64,000 nt of DNA from Mangrovivirga cuniculi (GCF_005166025.1 NZ_CP028923.1:4404001-4468000); one strand, 5' to 3'. Positions 1-9,726 are shown, numbered from the stretch's first letter. Notes: a model not told the origin generated them from the letters alone. Program-made: numbers and translations.

Positions 1-1379
1 TGAGATGTGGTGTTCTTATTTACCACCCAATATGGGTTATTCCAAAATCCTGAACCATATTCCAGTTGAGATCCGTCCGGAGCTTCATAGGTAGTCCAGG
101 GAGATATATCCAGATCTACTCCGGTATATAGTGCCTGCCACATAAATGATTGTTGCGTCTGGCCTGCCGGTGGTAGATTATCCGAAGATGTAGCCGTGTA
201 ATTTATTGAAAAATCAGACCTGAAATTATTGGCTAGTTTAGCTCCTGCTCTGACAGAAACTGTATTTCTGTTTAGGTCGGTGTTTGGAACGATTCCTTCA
301 GAATTAGCATTTGTAAATGACAATCTATAGTTGAGATCCTTATCACCTCCCTGAATAGCAATATTATTATTTAACGTTCTCCCTGTTTGAAGAAACTGTT
401 TTAAAAATTGGTCTTTTGCTGTTAATGCAACAGAATCAGGTTGACCTTCCCATTCGTTATTCGGGTTCCTGACCAATTGACCCATAAATTCCGGACCCCA
501 ACCGATAAATCCTTCAGGATTGTAAACTCCCCGGCTACCTACAGCATAGGTTTCCTGAAAATCCGGATATTTTAAAACATTCTCCCACGTTACGCTGGAA
601 TTTACCGTTACAGCCATCTTTTTTCCAGCCCCGGCACCCGACTTGGTTGTGATTAGAATAACTCCATTTGCCGCCCGAGAACCATAAAGAGCTGCTGCAG
701 AAGGCCCCTTGAGCACGTTCATGCTTTCAATATCGTCGGGATTTATATCAATACCGGTATTACTGAAAGAAACTCCTGACCGTAGATCTGCACCTTCACC
801 TTGTCTTTGAGTATTGTCTATCGGGATCCCGTCAATGACGAATAAAGGTTGATTTCCGTTAGTGAGTGAGGTAGGCCCACGAACAACAATTCTACTGGCA
901 CCTCCAAGAGAACCGGTAGCCTGGTTGATCTGAACTCCTGCCACTTTTCCTTGTAAACCGGTTAATAAATTTGGATTGGCAGTTTTAGTTATCTCTTCGT
1001 TTTTAAGAGTTTGGGTCGCATATCCCAACGCCCTGGATTGACGTTCAATACCCACTCCGGTCACTACAACTTCATCAAGAGTCTGGACCTGAGGCTCTAA
1101 GGCAACATCGATTGTCGATCTTGCTCCTACTACTTCCTCCTGAGATTTCATTCCGATAAAAGAAAATACCAGAACAGATTCGCTTCCAGGTACGCTTAGA
1201 CTATACTGTCCGTCCAGGTCGGTTGTTGTTCCCGTACCGGTACCTTTGATAACAATATTTACACCCGGGATTGCTTCGCCGGTATCATCATCAATAACTT
1301 TTCCTGTTACCACCCGTTCCTGGGCATAGCCAGGTAAGAATGCTAACAATACAATTAGCAATACGTAAATTTTTTTCAT
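1..1379 (-). CDS. SusC/RagA family TonB-dependent outer-membrane receptor, 5' part (runs off the window)
   Basis: The reading frame starts at the ATG at 1379 and stays open for 459 codons to the window edge, so only the N-terminal half is present. It has a signal peptide ending near LPGYAQ, a carboxypeptidase-regulatory-like (CarbopepD_reg_2) domain at about residues 25-100, and a TonB plug domain from about residue 110 containing DEVVVTGVG, LFVIDGIPI, VLKGPSAAALYGSRAANGVI and ITTKSG, all SusC/RagA signatures. The family imports large nutrients, usually glycans or peptides, across the outer membrane with a SusD lipoprotein partner. The partner would lie downstream, outside the window. The kinase/regulator pair just upstream on the same strand may control it; this is inference from position only. 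Confidence 0.95.
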   Translation of the reverse strand, partial: MKKIYVLLIVLLAFLPGYAQERVVTGKVIDDDTGEAIPGVNIVIKGTGTGTTTDLDGQYSLSVPGSESVLVFSFIGMKSQEEVVGARSTIDVALEPQVQTLDEVVVTGVGIERQSRALGYATQTLKNEEITKTANPNLLTGLQGKVAGVQINQATGSLGGASRIVVRGPTSLTNGNQPLFVIDGIPIDNTQRQGEGADLRSGVSFSNTGIDINPDDIESMNVLKGPSAAALYGSRAANGVILITTKSGAGAGKKMAVTVNSSVTWENVLKYPDFQETYAVGSRGVYNPEGFIGWGPEFMGQLVRNPNNEWEGQPDSVALTAKDQFLKQFLQTGRTLNNNIAIQGGDKDLNYRLSFTNANSEGIVPNTDLNRNTVSVRAGAKLANNFRSDFSINYTATSSDNLPPAGQTQQSFMWQALYTGVDLDISPWTTYEAPDGSQLEYGSGFWNNPYWVVNKNTTS

Positions 1380-1565
1380 AAAGAATGGTTTTAGTTTTAC
1401 TTTTTTCCCGATTGAAGAGCGTAATTCAAAAATTTTAAACAACTCCTCATACCAGTAAAACTGACCATTGTATTGCTAATTTCTTTCACCCATTCTGCCC
1501 GCTTCTTTTTACTAAAAAATAACCCTTTTTGGGGGAAAGATGAGTTTAGATATAATTATTATTAC

Positions 1566-2189
1566 TCAAATCAGGTGATCTTTCCTTGCTTTTGAAATCG
1601 CCTCTGATTTTGAATTAACATTTAGTTTGACGTAAATATTTTTAATGTGAGACCGAGCGGTTTCTTTTGATATAAACAACTCTTCGGATATTTGGGTATA
1701 ACTTTTTCCTTCGGCGATAAGCTTTAAAACATCCGTTTCTCGTGAAGATAGTGGTGAATTTGGATTAATATGAAAATTTTGAATAACCATTCTGGCAATT
1801 TGAGAACTCATGGGAGAACCTCCCCGAACTAATTCTTCCAGGGCACTTATGATCTCCAGGTAGTTTGCATTTTTAATAATATAACCTACTGCTCCTGCTT
1901 TTAATCCTTCAAAAACCAGATCGGAATCTTCATACACAGTAACTATCACACATTCTGTTTTAGGACTTTTTTCTTTTATGTGCTTGATAGCTTCAATCCC
2001 ATTCATCCCGGGTAATTCAAGATCTACCATCGCAATATCAGGATTTACTTTTTTTACATCTTTTAATGCCTTCTCAGCATCCGGGTATGTGTTTTGAACA
2101 AAAAATTTATCCGATCCATTTATTATAACTTCAAAACTTTCCCTTAAATCTTGCTGATCCTCGATGATTATGATTTTCTTTTTAAACAT
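1566..2189 (-). CDS. NarL/LuxR-family DNA-binding response regulator
   Basis: This 207-residue protein has an N-terminal receiver domain (residues 5-120) and a C-terminal LuxR-type helix-turn-helix (about 143-205). The acidic pocket is IIIIEDQQD, the phospho-acceptor is Asp56 in MVDLELPG, and the conserved Lys lies in IIKNA. The output domain shows LSSRETDVLKLIAEG and the recognition helix region ISKETARSHIKNIY. Its start codon overlaps the end of the upstream sensor kinase by 8 bp, so the two are translationally coupled and form a two-component system. The kinase should phosphorylate Asp56 and the dimer then bind DNA. The nearest downstream candidate target is the susC-like gene starting at 1379. 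Confidence 0.93.
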   Translation of the reverse strand: MFKKKIIIIEDQQDLRESFEVIINGSDKFFVQNTYPDAEKALKDVKKVNPDIAMVDLELPGMNGIEAIKHIKEKSPKTECVIVTVYEDSDLVFEGLKAGAVGYIIKNANYLEIISALEELVRGGSPMSSQIARMVIQNFHINPNSPLSSRETDVLKLIAEGKSYTQISEELFISKETARSHIKNIYVKLNVNSKSEAISKARKDHLI

Positions 2190-5160
2190 CCTGTTCTTTG
2201 TTTATCCTGATATCTATTTTAGTTCCCTGACCTTTCTGACTATCAATGTTAAAGTTAAATCCGGATCTTTCGGCTCTCTGGTGCATATTTTTTAATCCAT
2301 TATGGCCATTTATTCCAGGGGAATCAAACCCTTCACCATCATCATGAATTATTATATCTGCATACTCTTTGCCATTAATATTTACTTCCAGAGATACATT
2401 TTCGGCTTCTGCATGTTTATAAATATTAGTCAGGGCTTCTTTAATAATAAGGCTCAGATCTCTGCTTGCTTTTGGATTTAAAAGGATATGACTGGCATCT
2501 GAGTTTTTATTTAATCTAACACTTGTATTTGTTCTATCATAAAGTCTGTCTGAAAAGTCTTTTATATGGAAAAATATTTCCTCCAGATTATTATTACCTT
2601 TTTTCAAGGACCATAATAAATCTTTTGTAGAAACAAACAACTCCTGTGCTGATCGCTCAATCTTATTTACCACCGGGATTTGATCAGGTGAAAGGCCTTT
2701 CATTTTCAATACCCCGGAAAAGTTTATGATCTTGGCAAGGTGATTTCCCATTTCATCATGAAAGTCTATGGCCATATCCTTCCGCAGTTCATCCTGAGCC
2801 TCCTGTCTAATTCTGTTTTCTTCCAGTGCCTTATGCATATTTGATTTTGATTTCAACCACATGAAATAAACTATTATTATTACAGGAGCTAAAAGAGCCA
2901 TTATTCTGAATAAATCAGTCATGTAAAATGGAGTAGTGATAGTAAAGTCTATTTCTGTAGGTATAATTTCATCATCAGACTGTAGCGGGTGTCTCCAAAC
3001 TTTAAAAGTATAGTCTCCCGGAGGTAATTGCTTATATACTGCAGCACGATATGAAGTTGGTTCTGTAGGTTCGGGGTCATACCCAACTAATTGATAAACA
3101 AATCTGGTGTTCAACTTTTCAAATTCTGCTGTATTAAATATAATTTTAATACTATTATGGCTGTAAGGAAATTCCAGTTCTTTATTTTTGCCTGATAAGC
3201 CAAATAATGACTTGTTATAAACAGACTCATTAATGGTTAAAGATGATAAGTATTCAATCACTACAGGATTAGGCTTTGTACGATTCAATTTCATTTTTAT
3301 ATGCTTTGGAACTGAAATTGTTCCGGCAATCGTACTCACCCATACCTTTTCTTCAAGCTCAATTATCCCATTGAGAAAAGTCTCTGCTCCGCCTATTTTT
3401 TCTACGTCTCTTAACTGAAATATACTAAAAGTAGAATCTCTAAAACTTATAATATCAGTACCCAGACTGCTACCTACCCATAGTTCTTCATCAATCATTT
3501 TTAAAAAATAAATATATGAAGAAGAAAGACCGTTATTATCAGTTATATAATTCTCTTTTTCTCCTGTCTCAATGTTGTAAATAATCAATCCATATTGAGC
3601 AAACCCTATAGCTATCGTATGATCATCAATCTTTTCAAGAGATGTTACAGGCATATCTAAAAATTTCCTGTCAAGGTCTATTTCTGTTATCTCATTGTTT
3701 GAATATATCCCCAACCCTTTTTCGGTACCAATTACTAATTGGTTTTGCATTGGGAGTAATGACCATATTGTATTACTTGGTAAGCCATCATCTTCTGTGA
3801 AATTAATAATTGAGTTCCCTTCCTTTATAAAAAGCCCTTTTCCATAGGACCCAAAGTATATTTTACTTTTATCTACAGAATGAGACATCGATATAATTGG
3901 TTCACGAAGATATTTAACAGGAACCGGTTTCCGTGTCTTTTTATTAACCTTCATTAATCCCCCAAATGAACTTACTAATAGGTCATCACCCAAATCGAGA
4001 AAACATCGAATCTCATTATATCTGTTTTCTTCAAATCTTATAGAATCCCGGATATACCCCTTTTCATCATAGATAAAAATTCCGGTGCTGACCCCGCCGG
4101 CCCAGACCTCCTCACCATTTCTTGCAAACCCAAAATATCCCGGCATTCCATAGGTCGGGTCTTCAATTGGCTGGATTTTCGGAAGACTTATTTCATAAAT
4201 CCCATTGAATCCTCCTATCCATAGATTTTTATCGGTTACCAGACTGCGCCTGCCAGGAAAGGAAAGATGTTTTTCTATGACTTCAAAATCCTTTTCCCCT
4301 AACTTTAATTGGTATAAACCTTTCGAAAAACTAAACCACCAATATCCTTTAAAATAATTTATACAGTAAGCATGATCTTCAAAGGGTATATTTCTCTCAA
4401 CAGGAGTTTGAAAATTTTTATCATAAAAAATGATTTGATTTTTGATTTTAACCAGCCATTTTGACTTTTCTCTGTGAACACTATAAAAATATACCGGCTT
4501 ATCAATATCAAACTTTTCTGATATGGGCATTTCTTCTTCCAGGGTTAATCTACCATCTGTATCAAGAATCTGATAGTAATTATGGCCGGCAAAAACATGA
4601 AATGTATTATTTGTCTGATATACCTTATAATTTTTTCGATTTACACTATCCAGTATAAGATTATCATAGGGCCTGAGATCTGTTTTTGATATAGAATGAA
4701 TACTTCCATTTCTTGAAAAAGTAATGACACTATTATCAGTTTCATATAGATGAACAACGGCATCATCTGTTAAATTAACCAGAGTATCCATTTTTTTATA
4801 TTCTGAAGTTTCAGTCACAAGACTTAGAGAATTCAGAGAAGCAACCCACATGCCTTGATCTTTGACCGGTAAAATATCAGATATAAAAGTATACTTTAAT
4901 GAATCAGATAATGGAGTCAGCTCCTGTCCATCCCACCTGTAAACACCTCCTCCCTGAGTCCCAACCCAGATAAAACCATGCTGATCTGGTTTTAAAGATG
5001 AAATTTGACTATTGGAAAGTCCATATGAATAGTCTATATGATTGAGTTTGAAATTTTGGCCATGGATATCTAAGGTGTTAAAAAAATATATTAAAAACAC
5101 AGTCAGTAGTCCAATTTGAAAACTACTAAATTGTAACACCCCTTTATATTTAATCTTCAT
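2182..5160 (-). CDS. Two-component-regulator-propeller sensor histidine kinase (HisKA_3 type)
   Basis: This 992-residue protein has a signal peptide or anchor (to about residue 34), a long periplasmic beta-propeller region with repeated Reg_prop motifs (SNSQISSLKPDQHGFIWVGT, GLPSNTIWSLLPM, GLSSSYIYFLKM), and a Y_Y_Y-like domain at about 690-765. One transmembrane helix near 770-795 (IMALLAPVIIIVYFMWL) leads to a cytoplasmic kinase core. The phospho-acceptor is His801 in DFHDEMGNHLAK, the HisKA_3 motif that pairs with LuxR-type regulators. The ATPase domain has its N box near Asn912 (KEALTNIYKHA) and HDDGEGF near 940. It overlaps the response regulator by 8 bp. The ligand is unknown; propeller kinases of this kind often sense glycan or envelope signals. 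Confidence 0.93.
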   Translation of the reverse strand: MKIKYKGVLQFSSFQIGLLTVFLIYFFNTLDIHGQNFKLNHIDYSYGLSNSQISSLKPDQHGFIWVGTQGGGVYRWDGQELTPLSDSLKYTFISDILPVKDQGMWVASLNSLSLVTETSEYKKMDTLVNLTDDAVVHLYETDNSVITFSRNGSIHSISKTDLRPYDNLILDSVNRKNYKVYQTNNTFHVFAGHNYYQILDTDGRLTLEEEMPISEKFDIDKPVYFYSVHREKSKWLVKIKNQIIFYDKNFQTPVERNIPFEDHAYCINYFKGYWWFSFSKGLYQLKLGEKDFEVIEKHLSFPGRRSLVTDKNLWIGGFNGIYEISLPKIQPIEDPTYGMPGYFGFARNGEEVWAGGVSTGIFIYDEKGYIRDSIRFEENRYNEIRCFLDLGDDLLVSSFGGLMKVNKKTRKPVPVKYLREPIISMSHSVDKSKIYFGSYGKGLFIKEGNSIINFTEDDGLPSNTIWSLLPMQNQLVIGTEKGLGIYSNNEITEIDLDRKFLDMPVTSLEKIDDHTIAIGFAQYGLIIYNIETGEKENYITDNNGLSSSYIYFLKMIDEELWVGSSLGTDIISFRDSTFSIFQLRDVEKIGGAETFLNGIIELEEKVWVSTIAGTISVPKHIKMKLNRTKPNPVVIEYLSSLTINESVYNKSLFGLSGKNKELEFPYSHNSIKIIFNTAEFEKLNTRFVYQLVGYDPEPTEPTSYRAAVYKQLPPGDYTFKVWRHPLQSDDEIIPTEIDFTITTPFYMTDLFRIMALLAPVIIIVYFMWLKSKSNMHKALEENRIRQEAQDELRKDMAIDFHDEMGNHLAKIINFSGVLKMKGLSPDQIPVVNKIERSAQELFVSTKDLLWSLKKGNNNLEEIFFHIKDFSDRLYDRTNTSVRLNKNSDASHILLNPKASRDLSLIIKEALTNIYKHAEAENVSLEVNINGKEYADIIIHDDGEGFDSPGINGHNGLKNMHQRAERSGFNFNIDSQKGQGTKIDIRINKEQDV

Positions 5161-5338
5161 TCCGGGCAGAAGGTTCTATTTTAAATTAGCGTTAAAATAA
5201 TTACTAATTATATCTACTTCAATCCCTCAATACGGGGGAATTTCAAAAAACATCAGTAAAACAACCTTAGAATAACATATCTAAAGCTTATAATATCCAC
5301 ATCATATATTTAAAATAGTGGCAACCAGCTAATTAATA

Positions 5339-5956
5339 TCACTCATGTGAGAACACCATACTAAGAGCAGTTTTATAGCTTTCGGTAATCTGAAGAATAT
5401 TTTGATCCGGGCTGAAACTATGATCAGGAAATATCCCATCGAAAGAAATATCCTCAAATTTTTGTAAATCTTCAGCATTTTCAATTCCCGCTAGAAATAA
5501 CGTCCGGGTATTGATCTCACTTAGCTTTTTAATCTCACTTTCACTTAATTCATTAATATTAATTATACAGAAGTCAGATTCGTATTCATTACTCCAGGTA
5601 ACATCGTCTTCTGACGAACATTGAATTCCTAAAATAAAATCTCCTGACAACTCTTTTGCAATTTCATCGATATTCTCAGGTATTTTCGTGAAAAATACTC
5701 CATCGACATGGGCTTCATTTAATATGCTCCAGTGATCAATAACTATTAAAGGAACATCGAATTTACCTGCTTCACTATTAACCTCATTAATCAATTTATG
5801 TGGACTATCTGTTATTTTTTGTGTATTGTATAAGCCAACTACATCAACACCACCTATAAGCGCTGATTTTATACTTTGCAGTAAAGAATTTTTTTCAGTG
5901 CTCGCGTCAAATGACAGTATCAATCCACCTGTAATATCAAAATAAGATTCTTTCAT
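5339..5956 (-). CDS. Degenerate thiamine-phosphate-synthase-like (ThiE/TenI-type) barrel protein
   Basis: This is a 205-residue soluble protein without a signal peptide. The order of motifs resembles a ThiE/TenI TIM barrel: ALIGGVDVVGLYN (usual ALxGGVDxVQLR), VPLIVIDHWSILNEAHVDGVFF (usual LIINDRVDLALxxGADGVHL), then ILGIQCSSEDD and SDFCII, and finally an IENAEDLQKF segment. The substrate-contacting residues are largely lost: the Q-R-K triad is replaced by G-L-Y, the active-site ND by ID, and the C-terminal GGI loop is absent. It is therefore probably not an active thiamine-phosphate synthase and may be a paralogue with another role. It stands alone, downstream of no thiamine gene, with 178 bp of spacer before the kinase promoter region. 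Confidence 0.5.
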   Translation of the reverse strand: MKESYFDITGGLILSFDASTEKNSLLQSIKSALIGGVDVVGLYNTQKITDSPHKLINEVNSEAGKFDVPLIVIDHWSILNEAHVDGVFFTKIPENIDEIAKELSGDFILGIQCSSEDDVTWSNEYESDFCIININELSESEIKKLSEINTRTLFLAGIENAEDLQKFEDISFDGIFPDHSFSPDQNILQITESYKTALSMVFSHE

Positions 5957-6178
5957 AGTTACCTAATATACGTATCTTAAAATTATTTTGTAAATATTGC
6001 CCAACAAACCTTACAGCAGTCTTCGTGATATAAAAAGACGAAAAATATCAGAATTGGTTATTTAAAATAAGAATATTAATAAAATTCCTATAAATAATTT
6101 AGTAATATTGACCTGAAGAGCTATTTTATACTTACCTGTTTGCAGGTAAATCGTACATCGCATTTAACCGGTTGAAAA

Positions 6179-7407
6179 ATGAAAATCGTTAGTCAATTAA
6201 TATTAATTCTATTCCCGATATTGATTAGTGCTCAATATCCTGAATCAGGAATAAAAATAAGAACTATAACAGCGGGTATAAATCTGGAAGATATTAACGA
6301 TACTGAATCAATTGATAAAGCAGTTGAATTTCTCAACAGAGCCAGAGAAAAATATACCGTTGCAGGCTACGAAGTTCAAACTATAAGAATTGCTACTCAA
6401 AATTTTCATTTGTATGCTGAGCCCACTATCGCAGCCAATATTATTTATTTAAAGAAAATTGATGCCCTTGCAAAAAAATATAATGTCGAAATTTCGATCG
6501 GGCAGATATTACCTCCTGATACTTACAGCCAGGAAGCTTCTTTGCTAGCAATTAAAATTATAAATAATACAGAACGGATTAATTTTAGTATTCCAATTTC
6601 ATCAAAGGAATCTGGTGTAATGCCAAAGTCCATACAGGCAGCAGCAGAGACAATTATGGCAATCGCTCAAAATTCTGAACGAGGAATTGGAAATTTCAGG
6701 TTTACCGCATCTGCCAATGTTCCTCCCGGAACACCATTTTTCCCAGCGGCTTATCATGAAGGTGAAAATAACTTCAGTATAGGATTGGAGTCTCCAAATG
6801 CCCTGAAAAAATCACTGACCAAAGGATGGTTTGACGAACGATCAAAGGAAATATTAAAAAATGATCTGGACAGCCTTTTTAAACCCATTGAAAATGTTGC
6901 CATTGATATAGATGAAACATTCGATGGCTACAAATATCATGGAATTGATACCTCTCCGGCACCAGGGCTTGACGCAAGTATCGGTGATGCTATTGAAGAA
7001 CTCAGTGGATCTCCTTTTGGTGAACCGTCAACCTTAAGAGCTTGCTCTATGATCACCGATGTATTAAAATCTATTGATGTAAAAAATGTGGATACTCAGG
7101 ACTTATGCTGCCTGTTTTAGAAGATAAAACATTGGCAAAAAGAGCAATGGAAGGAAGATATGATGTACACGAATTGTTATTATATTCAGCAGTGTCCGGA
7201 ACGGGATTGGATGTTATTCCATTACCGGGCAACATTCCAATGCAAAAAATCACAGGCTTACTCAATGATATTGCAGCTCTGTCATTAAAATATGAAGATA
7301 AAGCGCTCTCAGCAAGACTATTTTTAATCCCTGGTAAAGAAAAAGGATACTATTTCTATTCTGACAACCCCTATTTAACGGGGTGTACAATTATGAATTT
7401 AGATTAA
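6179..7407 (+). pseudogene. Exported DUF711 (UPF0210-like) protein, split by a frameshift
   Basis: The first frame (6179-7120) encodes a signal peptide (to about residue 19, ISAQ) and a DUF711 protein beginning KIRTITAGINLEDIN. The second frame (7105-7407) carries the conserved C-terminal block MLPVLEDKTLAKRA and SAVSGTGLDVIPLPGN. At the A6 run 7081-7086 a shift of -1 joins them as VKKCGYSGLMLPVLED, which is the family's expected sequence. The restored product would be about 409 residues. The zero-phase sequence there is gtA-AAA-AAT, a slippery heptamer, but an assembly deletion of one A is simpler. DUF711 has no assigned reaction; the export signal is unusual for the family, which is normally cytoplasmic. 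Its stop overlaps the convergent TetR gene's stop. Confidence 0.75.
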
Positions 7408-8033
7408 TTTTCTGATTGAATATAGACTTTACTGAATCCCTCTTTGCCTTTTTTTGTGAGATAAGGCCTGATTATGCTAAAAAATAATTGCATATAATAT
7501 TCAACCTTGTCTTCTTCTTTACCCGAATAGAACACTTCCGCATCAGATATCCATGAATTGCTTACCATAAGCATTGAGTGAATCAACATTTCCCTCTGCT
7601 TGTCACTTGTGAATTCAATCATATATCCATTTTCTTTCAGGAATTCTGCTAAGACAATTAAAATATTTCTACGATCGTTATTTTGCTGTATAGCATGATT
7701 TTTTATGTGATCAAAATGACGGATAACTTTTGTTATTCCCAGATAAATAAATTTGTACTTATACATAACAGAAAAAAGTACTTTTAGCCTGTCCAGTACA
7801 AAATCAAAATTCATAACCTCCTCACGGATCAGATTAAATTCTTTATCAACCTCTTCCTGCATTTTAAGGTACAATTCCAGGACTATATCATCTTTCTTAG
7901 GAAAGTGATAACATAGGTTACCATAGCTGATTCCCATATTTTCAGCAATAGTCTTAGAAGAAACTGAACTTATTCCCTTTTGGTTGAACAAGACAAGAGA
8001 AGTTTCTAATATTTTATTGCGGGTTTCAGACAT
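7404..8033 (-). CDS. TetR/AcrR-family transcriptional regulator
   Basis: This 209-residue protein has a TetR N-terminal domain at residues 5-50 (RNKILETSLVLFNQKGISSV, then TIAENMGISYGNLCYHFPKKDDI), giving the typical helix-turn-helix followed by YHFPKK. The C-terminal ligand domain resembles the TetR_C region of Bacteroidota regulators. It is transcribed away from a transglutaminase-like gene. The 99-bp gap between them holds two near-identical palindromes (8050-8067 and 8092-8109) that are the obvious operators for both genes. It probably represses both promoters and is released by an unknown small ligand. Confidence 0.9.
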   Translation of the reverse strand: MSETRNKILETSLVLFNQKGISSVSSKTIAENMGISYGNLCYHFPKKDDIVLELYLKMQEEVDKEFNLIREEVMNFDFVLDRLKVLFSVMYKYKFIYLGITKVIRHFDHIKNHAIQQNNDRRNILIVLAEFLKENGYMIEFTSDKQREMLIHSMLMVSNSWISDAEVFYSGKEEDKVEYYMQLFFSIIRPYLTKKGKEGFSKVYIQSEN

Positions 8034-8049
8034 ACAATTCAGTTATTTT

Positions 8050-8067
8050 TTAGGCATTTTTGCCTAA
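8050..8067. promoter_or_regulatory. Palindromic operator 1 between tetR-like gene and transglutaminase-like gene
   Basis: The site reads TTAGGCA-TTTT-TGCCTAA, a perfect 7-bp inverted repeat with a 4-bp spacer. A near copy lies 42 bp away centre to centre. It sits 17 bp upstream of the TetR-type start codon, the usual place for autorepression. Confidence 0.7.
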
Positions 8068-8091
8068 TATATAAATTTTTAATTATATTCG

Positions 8092-8109
8092 TTAGGCATT
8101 AAGGCCTAA
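8092..8109. promoter_or_regulatory. Palindromic operator 2 between tetR-like gene and transglutaminase-like gene
   Basis: The site reads TTAGGC-ATTAAG-GCCTAA, with the same half-sites as operator 1 and 18 bp overall. It lies 24 bp upstream of the transglutaminase-like start and directly follows a promoter-like TATATTCG box (8085-8092), so a bound repressor would cover the transcription start. Confidence 0.7.
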
Positions 8110-8132
8110 TCAGAGATAAAAACAACGCTTTT

Positions 8133-8786
8133 ATGGCATCAAATGAGCTATCTAAATACCTAAAACCAGGGATTTACATCGATTCCGATCATCCTGCTAT
8201 AACTAATTATATTGAAAAGCATACTGCAGGTATACCTGGCATAAAAAACAAAATAACTACACTATTTTATGCCGTCAGAGATGAATTCAGATATGATCCA
8301 TATCAGCTTGATTTTTCGAAAGAAGCAATTAAAGCAAGTCATCTTACCACTCGAAATTATGGTTATTGTATAGAAAAAAGCAACTTGTTCACAGCCTGTG
8401 CGCGTGCCATGGGAATTCCGGCCAGGATGGGGTTTGCTAATGTTCGCAATCATATCGGAACCGAAAAACTTGAAAAAATTTTAAAAACCAATTTACTGGT
8501 ATTTCACGGATATTCTGAAATTTACCTGGAGGATAAATGGTTAAAGGTAACCCCGGTTTTTAACAAAGAGTTATGTGACAAACTTCATGTCGAACCATTA
8601 GATTTTGATGCCACAGGAGATGCAATCTTTCAGCAATACAATAAAAAGGGTAGTAAATTCATGGAATACCTTCATAATTATGGAACATTTGAAGATATCC
8701 CGTATGATTTATTATTAAGCGAGTTAGCCAGGCATTATCCTCATTTAAAGGAAGAAATAATCAACAGAACTGAATTGATTCTCTAA
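8133..8786 (+). CDS. Transglutaminase-like cysteine protease/peptidase-fold protein
   Basis: This 217-residue cytoplasmic protein belongs to the transglutaminase-like superfamily. The nucleophile region is NYGYCIEKSNLFTACARAMG with Cys79, followed by GIPARMGFANVRNH, and the His region is LVFHGYSEIYL with His125, then KWLKVTPVFN and a conserved FDATGDAIFQQYNKKG tail. These match a family of small bacterial transglutaminase-domain proteins whose substrate is unknown. It is divergent from a TetR-type regulator and shares an intergenic region with two operators, so it is probably inducible by the regulator's ligand. It is followed by 115 bp without a gene. Confidence 0.8.
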   Translation: MASNELSKYLKPGIYIDSDHPAITNYIEKHTAGIPGIKNKITTLFYAVRDEFRYDPYQLDFSKEAIKASHLTTRNYGYCIEKSNLFTACARAMGIPARMGFANVRNHIGTEKLEKILKTNLLVFHGYSEIYLEDKWLKVTPVFNKELCDKLHVEPLDFDATGDAIFQQYNKKGSKFMEYLHNYGTFEDIPYDLLLSELARHYPHLKEEIINRTELIL

Positions 8787-8901
8787 CAATAAGCTGAATT
8801 ATTAATCCTTTTCACTAACTTAAATAACCTCGGGTAGTACTCATTAAAAGTATTATCTGCTTTTTATTACGATCTGAATTTAGTTCATAAAGCTTAGTGA
8901 A

Positions 8902-9726
8902 ATGAAAACTTACCTCTACTTACTTCTTTTCCTGATATTTATTTCGTGTGAAGAAAAATCAGAACCAGAAAAGTCAATTCAAATAGAAACATCCAAATCC
9001 ACCAGCTTTATAGAGGGAAAAAAAATTATTGATCTTACTCATGACTTTTCAGAAAAGACTATTTTCTGGGTTACTGCTAAAGAATTCGAACTACAAGAAG
9101 TTGCTAAAGGGATGACAGACCAGGGCTATTACTATAGTGCTAATAATTTTTGTATGGCTGAACATGGAGGTACACATATCGATGCACCGATCCATTTTGC
9201 AAAGGGTAAAAATACAGTATCTGAGATCCCGCTAGAAAGCCTGATCGGAAATAGCATTAAAGTGGATGTATCAGAAAAAGCTTTATCTGACCCCGATTAT
9301 TTAATTACGATCGATGATTTTAAAAATTGGGAAAATAAAAATGGTGAGATCCCTGAAGGAAGCATTATTCTTTTGCACACCGGATATTCTCAATTCTACC
9401 CTGATCCGGAAAAATACCTTGGCACCTCAGAAAGAGGATCTCAGGCTGTTAAAAAGCTACATTTTCCCGGCCTTTCAACTGAAGCTGCCTCCTGGCTTGT
9501 TGAAAACAGAAACATTAAAGCGATTGGTATTGATACACCAAGTATAGACTATGGCCAATCGGAATTATTTAAGGCCCATGTAATACTACTTGAAGAAAAC
9601 ATTCCAGTATTCGAAAATGTATCCCGGACTGATGAACTCCCAGCTAATAATTTTCAAATTATAGCACTTCCAATGAAAATAAAAGGAGGAAGTGGGGGAC
9701 CATTGAGGATAATAGCCCTTATTTAG
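8902..9726 (+). CDS. Cyclase-family (kynurenine formamidase-like) lipoprotein
   Basis: This 274-residue protein begins with a lipoprotein signal peptide (LFLIFISC, lipidated Cys16), so it is predicted to be anchored in the envelope. From about residue 40 it matches the metal-dependent cyclase/amidohydrolase family: KIIDLTHDFSEKTIFW, the metal-binding HGGTHIDAPIHF near residue 90, GSIILLHTGYSQFY, and AIGIDTPSIDYG. Related enzymes hydrolyse N-formylkynurenine or isatin. The lipoprotein form is common in Bacteroidota and its substrate is not known. It stands alone, with short untranslated gaps on both sides. Confidence 0.85.
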   Translation: MKTYLYLLLFLIFISCEEKSEPEKSIQIETSKSTSFIEGKKIIDLTHDFSEKTIFWVTAKEFELQEVAKGMTDQGYYYSANNFCMAEHGGTHIDAPIHFAKGKNTVSEIPLESLIGNSIKVDVSEKALSDPDYLITIDDFKNWENKNGEIPEGSIILLHTGYSQFYPDPEKYLGTSERGSQAVKKLHFPGLSTEAASWLVENRNIKAIGIDTPSIDYGQSELFKAHVILLEENIPVFENVSRTDELPANNFQIIALPMKIKGGSGGPLRIIALI

